64,000 nt of DNA from the NCBI GenBank assembly GCA_934229625.1, contig CAKQDU010000001.1, positions 241,598 to 305,597 of the forward strand. The letters run 5' to 3'. The number at the start of each line of letters is the position of its first letter. Within the stretch, counting starts at the first letter, position 1. The translations under genes and the position numbers were made by a program. The notes below the pieces were generated by a model. The model was given only the letters and a program-made list of their open reading frames with translations, was not told the DNA's origin and did no database searches. Shown one piece after another: positions 1-8,292 of this stretch. This stretch comes from an uncultured Alphaproteobacteria bacterium. Lineage in GTDB: Bacteria > Pseudomonadota > Alphaproteobacteria > RF32 > CAG-239.

Positions 1-198
1 CACAGTCAGATGGCGATTATATTTTTCGGCCAATCTGCGAACGGTCTGATATCGTTCGGCATGTTCTTCGTGCGTGCCATGACTAAAGTTAAAGCGGAAA
101 GCATCAACTCCTGACTGCACCAATTTTTCCAACATTTCTTCTGAAGCTGTTGCCGGACCGACAGTAGCTAAAATTTTTGTATGTGTATCAATAGGCAT
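1..198 (-). CDS. pyk: Pyruvate kinase, N-terminal 66 codons (cut by window edge)
   Basis: Reading the minus strand from ATG at 198 gives a protein that begins MPIDTHTKILATVGPA and continues through a FNFSHGTHEEH stretch. This is the start of the pyruvate kinase barrel, the TKI.ATxGPA and RxNFSHG signatures of the family. The enzyme converts phosphoenolpyruvate and ADP to pyruvate and ATP in glycolysis. A GAGGA ribosome binding site lies just upstream. The remainder lies outside the window, so the ADP- and metal-binding residues cannot be checked. It is divergent from the gapR-like gene. Confidence 0.9.
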   Translation of the reverse strand, partial: MPIDTHTKILATVGPATASEEMLEKLVQSGVDAFRFNFSHGTHEEHAERYQTVRRLAEKYNRHLTV

Positions 199-295
199 TA
201 TTTTTTCCTCACAATATTAAATTTTGCAATAACTATACACACATATAAGTTAAAAACTTATTAGTTTAAAGATAATTTTCATATAAAAATTACAC

Positions 296-324
296 TTGTC
301 AAAATAAATTTTGTTTGCTACAAC
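296..324 (+). promoter_or_regulatory. Sigma70-type promoter of the gapR-like gene
   Basis: TTGTCA at 296-301 and TACAAC at 319-324 are separated by 17 bases, and the gapR-like ORF starts 37 bases further on. Both hexamers are near the sigma70 consensus. Transcription start is not shown by sequence alone. Confidence 0.5.
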
Positions 325-360
325 CTCTACAGAAGAAAAATATTTTGAAGGAGAAAAACA

Positions 361-621
361 ATGGCTGAAGAAAATGTAACAGCAGAAGTAGGCGGAGTTG
401 CCGTTGAGCGTTTGCGTTCGCTGATTGAAAGAATTGAGCGTCTGGAAGAAGAAAAGAAAGGCATTCAGAGCGATATTCGTGATATTTTTGCCGAAGCAAA
501 ATCAGCAGGCTTTGATATCAAAGCTATGCGCACGGTTTTAAAATTACGCAAAATGAATGCTGCCGACCGTGATGAACAGGAATTGGTTGTCGACACATAT
601 CGTAAGGCTTTGGATATTTAA
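361..621 (+). CDS. gapR: GapR-like DUF2312 nucleoid-associated protein
   Basis: An 86-residue protein with a GVAVERLRSLIERIERLEEE stretch followed by KSAGFDIKAMRTVLKLRK, the signature of DUF2312. In Caulobacter this family (GapR) is an overtwisted-DNA-binding, coiled-coil clamp that helps topoisomerases during replication. The first 55 residues form the coiled coil and the basic AMRTVLKLRK segment fits DNA contact. A GGAG site precedes the ATG. The family is nearly restricted to Alphaproteobacteria, so it is the best single taxonomic marker here. A GC-rich terminator follows directly, so it is probably monocistronic. Confidence 0.9.
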   Translation: MAEENVTAEVGGVAVERLRSLIERIERLEEEKKGIQSDIRDIFAEAKSAGFDIKAMRTVLKLRKMNAADRDEQELVVDTYRKALDI

Positions 622-644
622 TTATCCAAGTTCTATTTTATAAG

Positions 645-667
645 CGCCCGTTGATGGGCGTTTTTTT
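645..667 (+). terminator. Intrinsic terminator after gapR
   Basis: CGCCC/GGGCG stem with a six-base loop followed by seven T residues, 24 bases after the gapR stop codon. Confidence 0.85.
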
Positions 668-678
668 GTATAAAAATA

Positions 679-707
679 TTGACAAAAATATAATTTTGGC
701 ATATGAT
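679..707 (+). promoter_or_regulatory. Sigma70-type promoter
   Basis: TTGACA at 679-684, a 17-base spacer and TATGAT at 702-707, lying between the gapR terminator and the next ORF at 761. Strong consensus match; likely drives the hypothetical membrane protein gene. Confidence 0.6.
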
Positions 708-760
708 TACCATAATATTAAAGACTCCGAAATATATTAAAAAAGAGGTTAAATAAAAAA

Positions 761-2107
761 ATGAGTAAAGAACTTACAGCAAAAGAGCTTTTAAAAGATA
801 TAAAAGCATACAAAAAAACATTTAAAGGCAATTTCACAGAAAAAAAATATCATATCCGAGAAAATTTAGAGAAAAAAGCCTTATTCATATTGACAGATTT
901 TCAGAATGAAAAACTTCTTTTGACTGATGAGCTGAAAAAACCTATGGCACTTTATATCCACATGTTCAGCGAATATAAAAAACCTGCTCTGTTGGCACAG
1001 TTGCAAAAAAAGACGGAATTTGATGTTTTATCTTACATCAATGAAAGCCAAAAAACTCTTTGGCAAAAAGTATTCGGCTCTGATAATAAATACAAAGCAA
1101 TGAACGCTAAAGAAATGCTGAAAAAATGCGAAAAATACAAAAAATTATATAAAAACCGCTCTCAAGCTTCAGTAATAACCAAAATTGACAATATGAGCCG
1201 AGAGGCAGACAGATATGCGCGCAATATTCTGAATAATTTGACTGTTGTGCCAAACAAAGATATTGCCGCCACACAAGAATATTTCCACACAATCGGCGGT
1301 CATCTCTATGAAGGCTCAGATATTTACAATGTCTTACAAAAACTTGACAAACAGAAACAATCGGCGACAGTATCCGACACATCAAAAAATATTGCTCATC
1401 AGCAATCTGCCGCCAAAATTACACATATTTCCGTTTTTTCAGGATTTAAGAAAAAAATTTCAGCGCTCAAAAACAAAGTTAAAACAGCTGCTGTAATCGC
1501 CGGCATTGGTATTATTGGTTTTGTAGGCTTTAAAACAGCTCACAAAACAACTACAACAAAACAAAACACAATTGCCATGCAACAAAATTTAACCGAAAAA
1601 TCAAAGGTAAAAACCCCGACTGCACAGTTTATTGCGCAAAAACAAAAAAACAATATACAAGCAGACAAAAAATCATCAATTGATAAAATCTGGAAAAATT
1701 ACTATGACAGCACTATTGAACTTTTGACCTCCAAAACTAAACGCGATATGCTGTATAAGCAAATTGAAAGCCAAATCGCTGCAGGTAATTTTTATTTACC
1801 GCAAAATATCAGCGTAGAAAAAGCTGCTTATGCAAAAGTAATATACGATAAATACAATCTGAAATCATCGTTAAACAAAGCTTTCAGCGCAAATCAAAAA
1901 CTTTCCGAAAACGAGCAGAAAAATCTGGTTAATGATATTTTAGCCGTCGGCGACAAAGGTGTCGGAGCTAAAAAAATGGCTATGCGTCTGCATAAAGGAA
2001 AGCTATCCTCATTCAGTCACTACGACACAGCGGATAAAGCTCAAAAATCGCAGCATATCTCTGTTTTGTCGCAAATAAAAAAGATTAACTCTGGAAATTT
2101 GCACTAA
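761..2107 (+). CDS. Hypothetical lysine-rich membrane-anchored protein
   Basis: 448 residues that I do not recognise. Residues 1-240 are highly basic and predicted mainly helical (many KKxEKYKK runs). One hydrophobic segment around residues 243-260 (AVIAGIGIIGFVGF) would place a single membrane span in the middle. The second half is again Lys/Gln/Ser-rich. There is no cleavable signal peptide, so the topology is probably a cytoplasmic N-terminal domain and an exported C-terminal domain, or the reverse. The ATG at 761 is preceded by AGAGG. It has its own promoter-like sequence and no operon partner. The codon pattern is consistent with a real gene, but there is no basis for a function. Confidence 0.7.
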   Translation: MSKELTAKELLKDIKAYKKTFKGNFTEKKYHIRENLEKKALFILTDFQNEKLLLTDELKKPMALYIHMFSEYKKPALLAQLQKKTEFDVLSYINESQKTLWQKVFGSDNKYKAMNAKEMLKKCEKYKKLYKNRSQASVITKIDNMSREADRYARNILNNLTVVPNKDIAATQEYFHTIGGHLYEGSDIYNVLQKLDKQKQSATVSDTSKNIAHQQSAAKITHISVFSGFKKKISALKNKVKTAAVIAGIGIIGFVGFKTAHKTTTTKQNTIAMQQNLTEKSKVKTPTAQFIAQKQKNNIQADKKSSIDKIWKNYYDSTIELLTSKTKRDMLYKQIESQIAAGNFYLPQNISVEKAAYAKVIYDKYNLKSSLNKAFSANQKLSENEQKNLVNDILAVGDKGVGAKKMAMRLHKGKLSSFSHYDTADKAQKSQHISVLSQIKKINSGNLH

Positions 2108-2169
2108 AATTTAGACTTGACAAATAAACTTGTTTTATGTAAATTTCACATCGTTTATAAAGGAATGTA

Positions 2170-2229
2170 ATGACTGCAAATTTTAGACATACGGCACTTA
2201 TTTGCCGCAACCGCTTAATGCGACGATGA
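2170..2229 (+). CDS. Possible 19-residue leader peptide upstream of the GNAT gene
   Basis: An ATG at 2170, preceded by AGGA with six-base spacing, opens a 19-codon frame ending TGA at 2229. The peptide is short and Arg/His-rich, ending in RNRLMRR. The coding region contains small hairpins (CGGCA/TGCCG, CGC/GCG), and a stronger hairpin follows at 2262. This arrangement resembles arrest-peptide leaders such as SpeFL of gamma-proteobacteria, where an Arg-rich peptide senses ornithine. The downstream gene is a GNAT of the type I associate with polyamine metabolism. Translation and regulation are inference. Confidence 0.45.
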   Translation: MTANFRHTALICRNRLMRR

Positions 2230-2261
2230 CTCTGTTTTTTTAAATCAGAAATCCGCCGCAT

Positions 2262-2281
2262 GGTTTGAACTGTTTCAAACC
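2262..2281 (+). promoter_or_regulatory. Hairpin in the GNAT leader
   Basis: Perfect eight-base inverted repeat GGTTTGAA/TTCAAACC with a four-base loop, between the candidate leader peptide and the GNAT start. No T tract follows, so it is more likely a leader structure than a terminator. Confidence 0.45.
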
Positions 2282-2317
2282 GGCTTTAAATAACAAAAAA
2301 ATTTGAAAGCTGTTACA

Positions 2318-3079
2318 ATGAACAAAAAACAATTAAGCGTAAAAAAATTAGATAAAAATAATTTGCAAGATGTCATGTCTTTGCAGCAAAAAATTATTGA
2401 CGGTTTGCATCCCGATGAAAAACACTTTATTTTACACAGAACTGAAGAAGATTATTTAAAATCTTTAAACGGCGAAAGTTCTCATATGCTTGGAGTTTTT
2501 GACCAAGATACTTTGATTGCGCAAGTGGTCTATCACATGCCTGAAAATTCCGAACAGAGAGATATGCCGGAATTTAAGCCAAACACTCCCAACGAAGATT
2601 TGGTTATTTACGAGGCTATTTTGGTTGACCCTGCTTACAGAGGCTCCAGCCTGATGAAAAGAATGCTGAATTATATTGAGGCGCACGCTCTGGATAACGG
2701 CCGCAAACACTCAATTATTCAAATCGCCGTTGATAATCCGGCCAGTTGGATAAACGCCCTGCACCACGGTATGTCCATCACCAAAGTTGACCTGGACCCG
2801 TCCGACGGCGCCAAAGTAATTTATTTGGAAAAAAACATTCATCAACAAGAGCAAAAAACTCCTTTGTTACAAGACAACAACAAAACTTACACCATGTATT
2901 TGGGAGAGAATATTCATAAAAAAATTCCAAGCTTATTTATGAAAATGCAATACCTAATCAGCAAAGGCTATCACGGCGTAAGCCTGAACAAAGAAACGCA
3001 AAGTCTGGTTTGGCAAAAGCAAGAAAAAATCCGCACGCTAGACTATATGATACAGCAAAAGAAAAGCAGAGCCTTATAA
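2318..3079 (+). CDS. GNAT-family N-acetyltransferase
   Basis: The ORF is open from a TTG at 2303, but the ATG at 2318 with GAAAG upstream is the likely start, giving 253 residues. The middle shows the GNAT pattern: a strand-rich segment ending DLVIYEAILVDPAYRG, then SSLMKRMLNYIEAHA, which is the acetyl-CoA pyrophosphate-binding loop and helix region, followed by a strand ending in DNPASW and a buried HHGM segment. The last 90 residues are an extra C-terminal domain. From memory, similar GNATs sit beside ornithine/lysine decarboxylases in alphaproteobacteria, but no decarboxylase is present here. The 3' end overlaps the convergent M14 gene by six bases. The substrate is unknown. Confidence 0.75.
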   Translation: MNKKQLSVKKLDKNNLQDVMSLQQKIIDGLHPDEKHFILHRTEEDYLKSLNGESSHMLGVFDQDTLIAQVVYHMPENSEQRDMPEFKPNTPNEDLVIYEAILVDPAYRGSSLMKRMLNYIEAHALDNGRKHSIIQIAVDNPASWINALHHGMSITKVDLDPSDGAKVIYLEKNIHQQEQKTPLLQDNNKTYTMYLGENIHKKIPSLFMKMQYLISKGYHGVSLNKETQSLVWQKQEKIRTLDYMIQQKKSRAL

Positions 3080-3937
3080 GCCCTGCTTTTTTGTTCCTAA
3101 ATAATACCATTCAGCGCCGATTTCTGCCGTATGGTTCGGCAGCAGAATATAGCCGTCAAACGGCGCGCACAATATTTCTCCATTGTCATAAGCGGCTATC
3201 GCCTGCCCTTTGCGCACCTTGTCCAAATGTTTATAATTTTGGCAAAGCTTTCCGGCTTGTTTTTTTATCACATAACTATGCATTTTTATATGAGTTTTCT
3301 GCGGTTTGTCAGTTACTACGCCATCCGTCATTTCATAAACTTTCAGCGCGCTGACAATGGCATTATAGGCGATATTTTCAGCCCCCGGCTCTTTGTGATA
3401 TCCGCACTCCAGAGTGGTGCCGGTGTTGCCGCAAAAGTGAGCATACCCTTCGGTTGAAAAATCGGATATTTCTCCTTGCGCCGCATACATTGCCGGCCAT
3501 CCTTCCAACACATAATCCACATCAAGCGCGTTTATCAGCGGCATGTTATATTCATCGGCATAGTCACAAAATGCAAACGGGACATCACCTTGACAATGAG
3601 TAGAATGCAAATCTAAAAGCATACGATTAGCTTTTATCAGCGGACAAATTTCATTTGCCAAACGCTGCTCGTAGCTTTGAGGATTTTCATGTATTTTCAT
3701 TACCCGATTAAGATTTTCTTCAACCGACCTCACACCTTTTTTATATGCGTCAGGATTGCAAATAGGAACTATTGTTAATTTGCCATTTTTCAGTTTGATT
3801 TTACCTTGTTTTATTTCCGCAATAATTTTTAAACAAGCTTTTATTCCAGCGGTTTCGTTACCATGTATTCCGCCTAGAATCAATAAATGCAAACCATCAT
3901 TTTGCCCATTAAACGCATATTTTTCAATCAAACTCAT
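3074..3937 (-). CDS. Succinylglutamate desuccinylase/aspartoacylase-family zinc deacylase
   Basis: 287 residues from ATG 3937, which has a GGAGG site; the longer frame from 3970 runs through that site and is rejected. The N-terminal GGIHGNETAG motif supplies the zinc-binding His and Glu, and LDLHSTH supplies the second zinc His. A TTLECGY segment carries the probable catalytic Glu. These are the marks of the M14-like AstE/AspA group, which removes acyl groups from N-acylated amino acids. The C-terminal 80 residues form the beta domain usual in this family (ILCAPFDGYILLP). It sits tail to tail with an acetyltransferase, which may be a make/unmake pair, but this is only context. Confidence 0.8.
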   Translation of the reverse strand: MSLIEKYAFNGQNDGLHLLILGGIHGNETAGIKACLKIIAEIKQGKIKLKNGKLTIVPICNPDAYKKGVRSVEENLNRVMKIHENPQSYEQRLANEICPLIKANRMLLDLHSTHCQGDVPFAFCDYADEYNMPLINALDVDYVLEGWPAMYAAQGEISDFSTEGYAHFCGNTGTTLECGYHKEPGAENIAYNAIVSALKVYEMTDGVVTDKPQKTHIKMHSYVIKKQAGKLCQNYKHLDKVRKGQAIAAYDNGEILCAPFDGYILLPNHTAEIGAEWYYLGTKKQGL

Positions 3938-4045
3938 ATTTTCCTCCATTTGCAAATAAAGTTTAATCACCGCTAAACAATTGTCAAGTTTTTCTTGCAG
4001 AGCCGCATTTATTCAGATACAATAGAAAAAAACAGGAGAACAATT

Positions 4046-5092
4046 ATGTCATTATTTACTATAAAATCTAAGCTAGACAAATTGAAAATGGAAGCTTATC
4101 ACGAAACAGACTTTAGCGAAAATCCCGGATATTTTGGTTCTATCGGAGGTTTTTTCCGTAGTATTGCAACTTCGCTGCGTTTTGTATTGACAGAAAAAGA
4201 GAATATTGTATTTGCGCTGCTGCAATGGGCGACTATTGCTTTGGTTTATTTTATTTGGGTGCAAGGCTTGTCATGGATACCTGAAGAAGTATGGAAAAAT
4301 GACACAGAAAACACAGCCGCAAATTTAATTTTATTAGTTTGGTCGCTGGCCTGTGTGGGACTAGCCGCTTTTCCGCTGGGAATTTTAACAGCGTGCATGA
4401 ATGCCTCCTGTCTTTTACGCTTTCAAAACAAGGAATCAACATTTACCGATTGTCTTAGAATTGCCTTCGGCCGAGCCGGAACTATATGGATTTTTTCATG
4501 GATAGACGGCTGGTGGACAGTAAAACGCATAATAGAGAGATTGCCTAAAAAGAACGACCGCACATCAAGAGCGGTAAAACTTGAAAGAGAGATAATTTAT
4601 CAACTCTGGAAAATGATTAGTCTCGGCTTTATTCCGGCGCTTTTATACGGGCGCAGTTTTAAGGATGCCTGTAAAGATTCTCTTTTGCTGCTCAAAAAAA
4701 GATTCGTACCGCTGATTAAACTGCGTCTCGGCTATTCTTTTATGTGCTGGATAATTGGAATAGGCTGCTATGCAAGCGTAATTTTCTTTTTTGCTTTTAT
4801 GGACAATAGGCCAGATGAATATGATATTTATTCGTGGTATTTTTATGCCGGATTTCCGCTAATCATAGCTCTATTGATTATTATGATTTTATTTCGCCCG
4901 CTATATATCATCTCGGCTTGCCGCATTTATGTCAATTATGCTTGTGATGAAGGAATAACGCCTGATATGCCGCAAAGAACCTCTGCTTTTACCAACATAT
5001 TGGTTATATTTTTATGCCTTGCTGTCATTGTCGGTATAACATTATTGTTCCATCAGCAAATGGGAATAGATGATTTATTGGCCATAAAATAA
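4046..5092 (+). CDS. Polytopic inner-membrane protein, function unknown
   Basis: 348 residues from ATG 4046, chosen because AGGAG lies just upstream; the frame is open 17 codons earlier without a ribosome site. There are about five to six hydrophobic spans: one near residues 50-66, one near 90-115, one near 140-150, a pair around 225-255, and two near the C-terminus. A charged loop lies in the middle (KRIIERLPKKNDRTS). The pattern resembles the DUF4013/YciC-like permease-fold membrane proteins with cytosolic loops, but I cannot assign a family with certainty. A strong terminator follows directly, so it is a single-gene unit. Confidence 0.7.
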   Translation: MSLFTIKSKLDKLKMEAYHETDFSENPGYFGSIGGFFRSIATSLRFVLTEKENIVFALLQWATIALVYFIWVQGLSWIPEEVWKNDTENTAANLILLVWSLACVGLAAFPLGILTACMNASCLLRFQNKESTFTDCLRIAFGRAGTIWIFSWIDGWWTVKRIIERLPKKNDRTSRAVKLEREIIYQLWKMISLGFIPALLYGRSFKDACKDSLLLLKKRFVPLIKLRLGYSFMCWIIGIGCYASVIFFFAFMDNRPDEYDIYSWYFYAGFPLIIALLIIMILFRPLYIISACRIYVNYACDEGITPDMPQRTSAFTNILVIFLCLAVIVGITLLFHQQMGIDDLLAIK

Positions 5093-5099
5093 CAAAAAA

Positions 5100-5128
5100 A
5101 CAGCGTTGCAAAAACGCTGTTTTTTTTG
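5100..5128 (+). terminator. Intrinsic terminator
   Basis: ACAGCGTT/AACGCTGT stem with a short loop and a run of T residues, eight bases after the stop codon of the membrane protein gene. Confidence 0.85.
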
Positions 5129-5152
5129 TTTGCACAACGGCATATTATATTA

Positions 5153-5389
5153 TCACCATTGCATGCCATAAATAAAAATAGGAGCATGCACATCAACCCC
5201 AAAAGGATAAAACTGAGAATATGCTAATGCCGAAAACCATAAAGCCACACCGATTGTCAGCCAAAGTAAAATCAGCCAAAATATTATTTTCACTACCACC
5301 GGAACTTTATCTTTGTATACCACAAGATTATAAATTCCGGCAACCAAGCAAAAAACGGCAATTCCCCAAAAAATGATGTTAATTAACAT
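5153..5389 (-). CDS. Small two-span membrane protein
   Basis: 78 residues with two long hydrophobic segments (about residues 3-24 and 32-54) joined by a short basic loop (YKDKVPVVVK). The ribosome binding site is weak and no homologue comes to mind. The amphipathic loop and Trp-rich second span are typical of real small membrane proteins, so I list it at moderate confidence. It stands alone between two terminators. Confidence 0.5.
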   Translation of the reverse strand: MLINIIFWGIAVFCLVAGIYNLVVYKDKVPVVVKIIFWLILLWLTIGVALWFSALAYSQFYPFGVDVHAPIFIYGMQW

Positions 5390-5499
5390 ATATCAAACAA
5401 TTTAAAGTTAATAATAAAATTCATAATAAAAAACTAGATATATATTGACTTTTTTTTGACAAAAAGTCAATAACAAATATTATAAATATGCAAAATTTT

Positions 5500-5532
5500 A
5501 AAAAGTCCGACATACTGAAATCGGACTTTTTA
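5500..5532 (-). terminator. Intrinsic terminator after der
   Basis: AAAAAGTCCGA paired with TCGGACTTTTT around a nine-base loop, 34 bases beyond the der stop codon on the minus strand. The symmetry makes it potentially bidirectional. Confidence 0.85.
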
Positions 5533-5565
5533 AATAAGCTGTTTTTGATATTTAACAATACAAAT

Positions 5566-6948
5566 CTACTGAGCATACGGATTATCGGATTTCCGCACAG
5601 TAATTCTAATCGGCACTCCGCCTAAATTAAATGTATCGCGCAGACTGTTGGTCAAATAACGCAAATATGAATCCGGCAAGCCTTCCGGATTGCTGGAAAA
5701 AATAAAGAATGAAGGCGGACGAGATTTAGCTTGTGTAATAAATTTAAGCTTTATGCGACGCTTATTTTTACCTAACGGCGCAGGATTTTGCTCTTGCACA
5801 TCTGAAAACCATTTATTCAGCGGCGCAGTCGGAATACGTGTGTTCCAGCGCTCATAAACTTTCAGCACAGCGCTCATAAGCTTATCTAAGCCTTCTTTTT
5901 TAAGAGCCGAAATAGTAACTGTCGGCACACCGGCTACTTGGGTTAAAGAAGTCATAAGTTTATAATTAAGCTGTTCAATAGCTTCTTTACGATTAGCAAT
6001 ATCCCACTTATTAACAGCAATTACCAATGCCCTTCCTTCATCTATAACTCGTCTGGCAATTGTTAAATCCTGCTTTTCCAATACGGCATCGGCATCTAAA
6101 ACAAGTACAACGACTTGCGCCATATCGGCCGCGTATTTAGTGCTTTCTACCGACATTTTTTCAAGCGAATTTTTAACCTTAGACTGACGGCGCAAACCAG
6201 CGGTATCAACCAAATTAAATTTGCGTCCTTTCCATTTCCAGCTTGTTGTAACGGCATCGCGCGTCATCCCTGCTTCCGGTCCAGTAAGCATGCGTTCATC
6301 ATTCAATAGTGCATTTACCAGAGTAGATTTACCAACATTAGGACGTCCCACAAACGCCAGTTGTATCGGATGTTTAGCATTTTCTTCTGCAGAAAAATCT
6401 TCTGGAATTTGCCCCAAAGTTATAACCTTAGGCTCTGCCGCTTCTTTTTTATCTTTTTCATCTTTGGCTTCATGCAGACAAATATACAAATCTTCAAAAC
6501 CTAAACCATGTTCCGCCGAAAAAGGAATGGGTTCACCCAACCCCAATTTATAGGCTTCATAAATTCCATCCTCATTCTTTTTTCCTTCGCATTTATTGGC
6601 AAGCAGTATCACGGGTTTATGCGTCTGCCGAACCAAATCTGCAAATTGTTCGTCGTATGGCTGCACTCCGGCTCTGGCATCAAACAAAAACAAACAAACA
6701 TCTGCTTCGCTTATTGCCATTTGCGTCTGCTTCCACATACGGCTTTCCATATTATCTGTTGTAGAATATTCATAACCTGCCGTATCTATGAGCTGCAATT
6801 CTAAATCCTTAAATTTGGCGATTGCCATTTTTCGGTCACGCGTAACCCCCGGCATATCATGTACTATAGCCAGTTTTTTACCAACCAAGCGATTAAACAA
6901 AGTAGATTTTCCGACATTCGGACGTCCGATAATGGCAACAGAAAGCAC
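5566..6948 (-). CDS. der: Ribosome-assembly GTPase Der (EngA)
   Basis: 460 residues with two tandem GTPase domains, the hallmark of Der. Each has a GRPNVGKST P-loop (near residues 8 and 200), a DTAG switch (DTAGYE, DTAGLRR) and an NKxx specificity motif (NKCEG, NKWD). The C-terminal 100 residues form the KH-like domain (SALKKEGLDKLM, then basic RRIKLKF). Der acts in late 50S subunit assembly. The start codon is GTG at 6948 with GGAG upstream. The gene follows bamB after 11 bases, and the yfgM-bamB-der order is conserved in many proteobacteria. Confidence 0.97.
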   Translation of the reverse strand: MLSVAIIGRPNVGKSTLFNRLVGKKLAIVHDMPGVTRDRKMAIAKFKDLELQLIDTAGYEYSTTDNMESRMWKQTQMAISEADVCLFLFDARAGVQPYDEQFADLVRQTHKPVILLANKCEGKKNEDGIYEAYKLGLGEPIPFSAEHGLGFEDLYICLHEAKDEKDKKEAAEPKVITLGQIPEDFSAEENAKHPIQLAFVGRPNVGKSTLVNALLNDERMLTGPEAGMTRDAVTTSWKWKGRKFNLVDTAGLRRQSKVKNSLEKMSVESTKYAADMAQVVVLVLDADAVLEKQDLTIARRVIDEGRALVIAVNKWDIANRKEAIEQLNYKLMTSLTQVAGVPTVTISALKKEGLDKLMSAVLKVYERWNTRIPTAPLNKWFSDVQEQNPAPLGKNKRRIKLKFITQAKSRPPSFFIFSSNPEGLPDSYLRYLTNSLRDTFNLGGVPIRITVRKSDNPYAQ

Positions 6949-6959
6949 TTTTTATCTCC

Positions 6960-8273
6960 TTATTTATAAGCAATCAAATCAGCATCAGCTGTTATAAAAA
7001 ATACATAACCAGCGGCGGCAATAGGCGAAGAATTAAGTTTTTCTGCCAAATCGACCTTATTAAGCATTTTACCGGTTTGCGGCATATAGGCATAAACCGA
7101 ACCATTAGACAAGGCAACAACCAATCTTCCGTCTAACATTATCGGATTAAAAATCATTACATCTGCAGGTTTTTCACCAAGATTAAGCGGCGCTGACCAC
7201 AAAATATCGCCGTTTTCTTTATTTACTGCCAGCAAATCATTGGTATTTGAAACAACATACAGGGTATTACCCACCAAAAGCGGAGTATTTACACTACCGA
7301 TTTCTTTTTCCCATTTACGGGTACCGCTACGCAAATCAATCGCCGTAAAAATATTAGCGTTTCCCACAGCATATACGGTTTCACCCTCAATAACAGGAGC
7401 AGCTTTTACAGTATCCAAAAATGTCGAGGAATATGCCTGCCGGTTAGAAATTAAGACATCTGACCATAACGGAGTTCCTAACAAAGCATTAAAAGCTTGG
7501 ATTTCCCCATTAGAAAAACCGGTAACGACCATATCCAAGTCTGCAGAATAAGCAGCCGGAGCACCTCCGACTAAAGTTGTGTTTTCCAAAGAAATGTCAT
7601 ATTTCCATTGTTCTTCGCCATTTTTGGCGCTGAGTGCATAAAATTTATTATCTACACTTTGCACAAACACATTTCCGTTAGCCGCCATAGGCGCAATCCG
7701 CAGCGGCGTCTGCAAAGACTTATTCCATAAAACCTCACCTTTTTGTGCATTTACCGCATAAATAGTACCATAACCGGTTGTAGCATAAATAACACCATTA
7801 TTGATTGCTATGCCGGCACCTTTTAGAGCCGTATCGTCAACATTGTCGTTTTTTGAACGAAGCTGTAATTCCCAGACCAAATCACCGCTTGCAATATCAA
7901 ACGCGCTGAGCAATCCGTTAGCATCAAGAGTATAAACTTTGTTTTTTGCCGCCAACGGTTTGGATATCAAAAATTCACGTTTGGAACTGCCTCGGCCAAA
8001 ACTTTTACTCCATTGTTTTTGAAAAGCCGTGCCTACCTTAAAATTATTCTGCACATGCTGAGCATTATAACCTTCTTGCTGCCAATCAGGATTCACCATT
8101 GCGGCCGGAATTGTAATTTTGTCTGCGGCAGAAGCTACATCAGGCTTAATTGCGGCCACAGGTTCCAGCACCGAAAGACGCTTTCCTTTTGGCAAAACTT
8201 TATCACTAGAACAAGCGCAAACAGCAAGAATTGCCGCTGCGCCCACAAAAATTTTTGTACTTTTGCTCAACAT
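6960..8273 (-). CDS. bamB: Outer-membrane assembly lipoprotein BamB
   Basis: 437 residues. The N-terminus is a lipoprotein signal peptide ending AVCACSSD, with Cys22 (preceded by VCA) as the best lipidation site. The body is a series of PQQ-like beta-propeller blades with recurring patterns such as G.IYA.NA..G...W and GTRKWEKEIG. BamB docks on BamA in the BAM complex and aids beta-barrel insertion. It lies between the yfgM-like gene and der in one transcription direction with gaps of 19 and 11 bases. Length is slightly above the roughly 390 usual for E. coli BamB because of an extended N-terminal linker. Confidence 0.93.
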   Translation of the reverse strand: MLSKSTKIFVGAAAILAVCACSSDKVLPKGKRLSVLEPVAAIKPDVASAADKITIPAAMVNPDWQQEGYNAQHVQNNFKVGTAFQKQWSKSFGRGSSKREFLISKPLAAKNKVYTLDANGLLSAFDIASGDLVWELQLRSKNDNVDDTALKGAGIAINNGVIYATTGYGTIYAVNAQKGEVLWNKSLQTPLRIAPMAANGNVFVQSVDNKFYALSAKNGEEQWKYDISLENTTLVGGAPAAYSADLDMVVTGFSNGEIQAFNALLGTPLWSDVLISNRQAYSSTFLDTVKAAPVIEGETVYAVGNANIFTAIDLRSGTRKWEKEIGSVNTPLLVGNTLYVVSNTNDLLAVNKENGDILWSAPLNLGEKPADVMIFNPIMLDGRLVVALSNGSVYAYMPQTGKMLNKVDLAEKLNSSPIAAAGYVFFITADADLIAYK

Positions 8274-8292
8274 TTATTCACCCACCTAAAAA

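Noticed and set aside
299..499. Minus-strand frame of 66 codons
   Set aside because: Antisense to the well-supported gapR gene and without a ribosome site.
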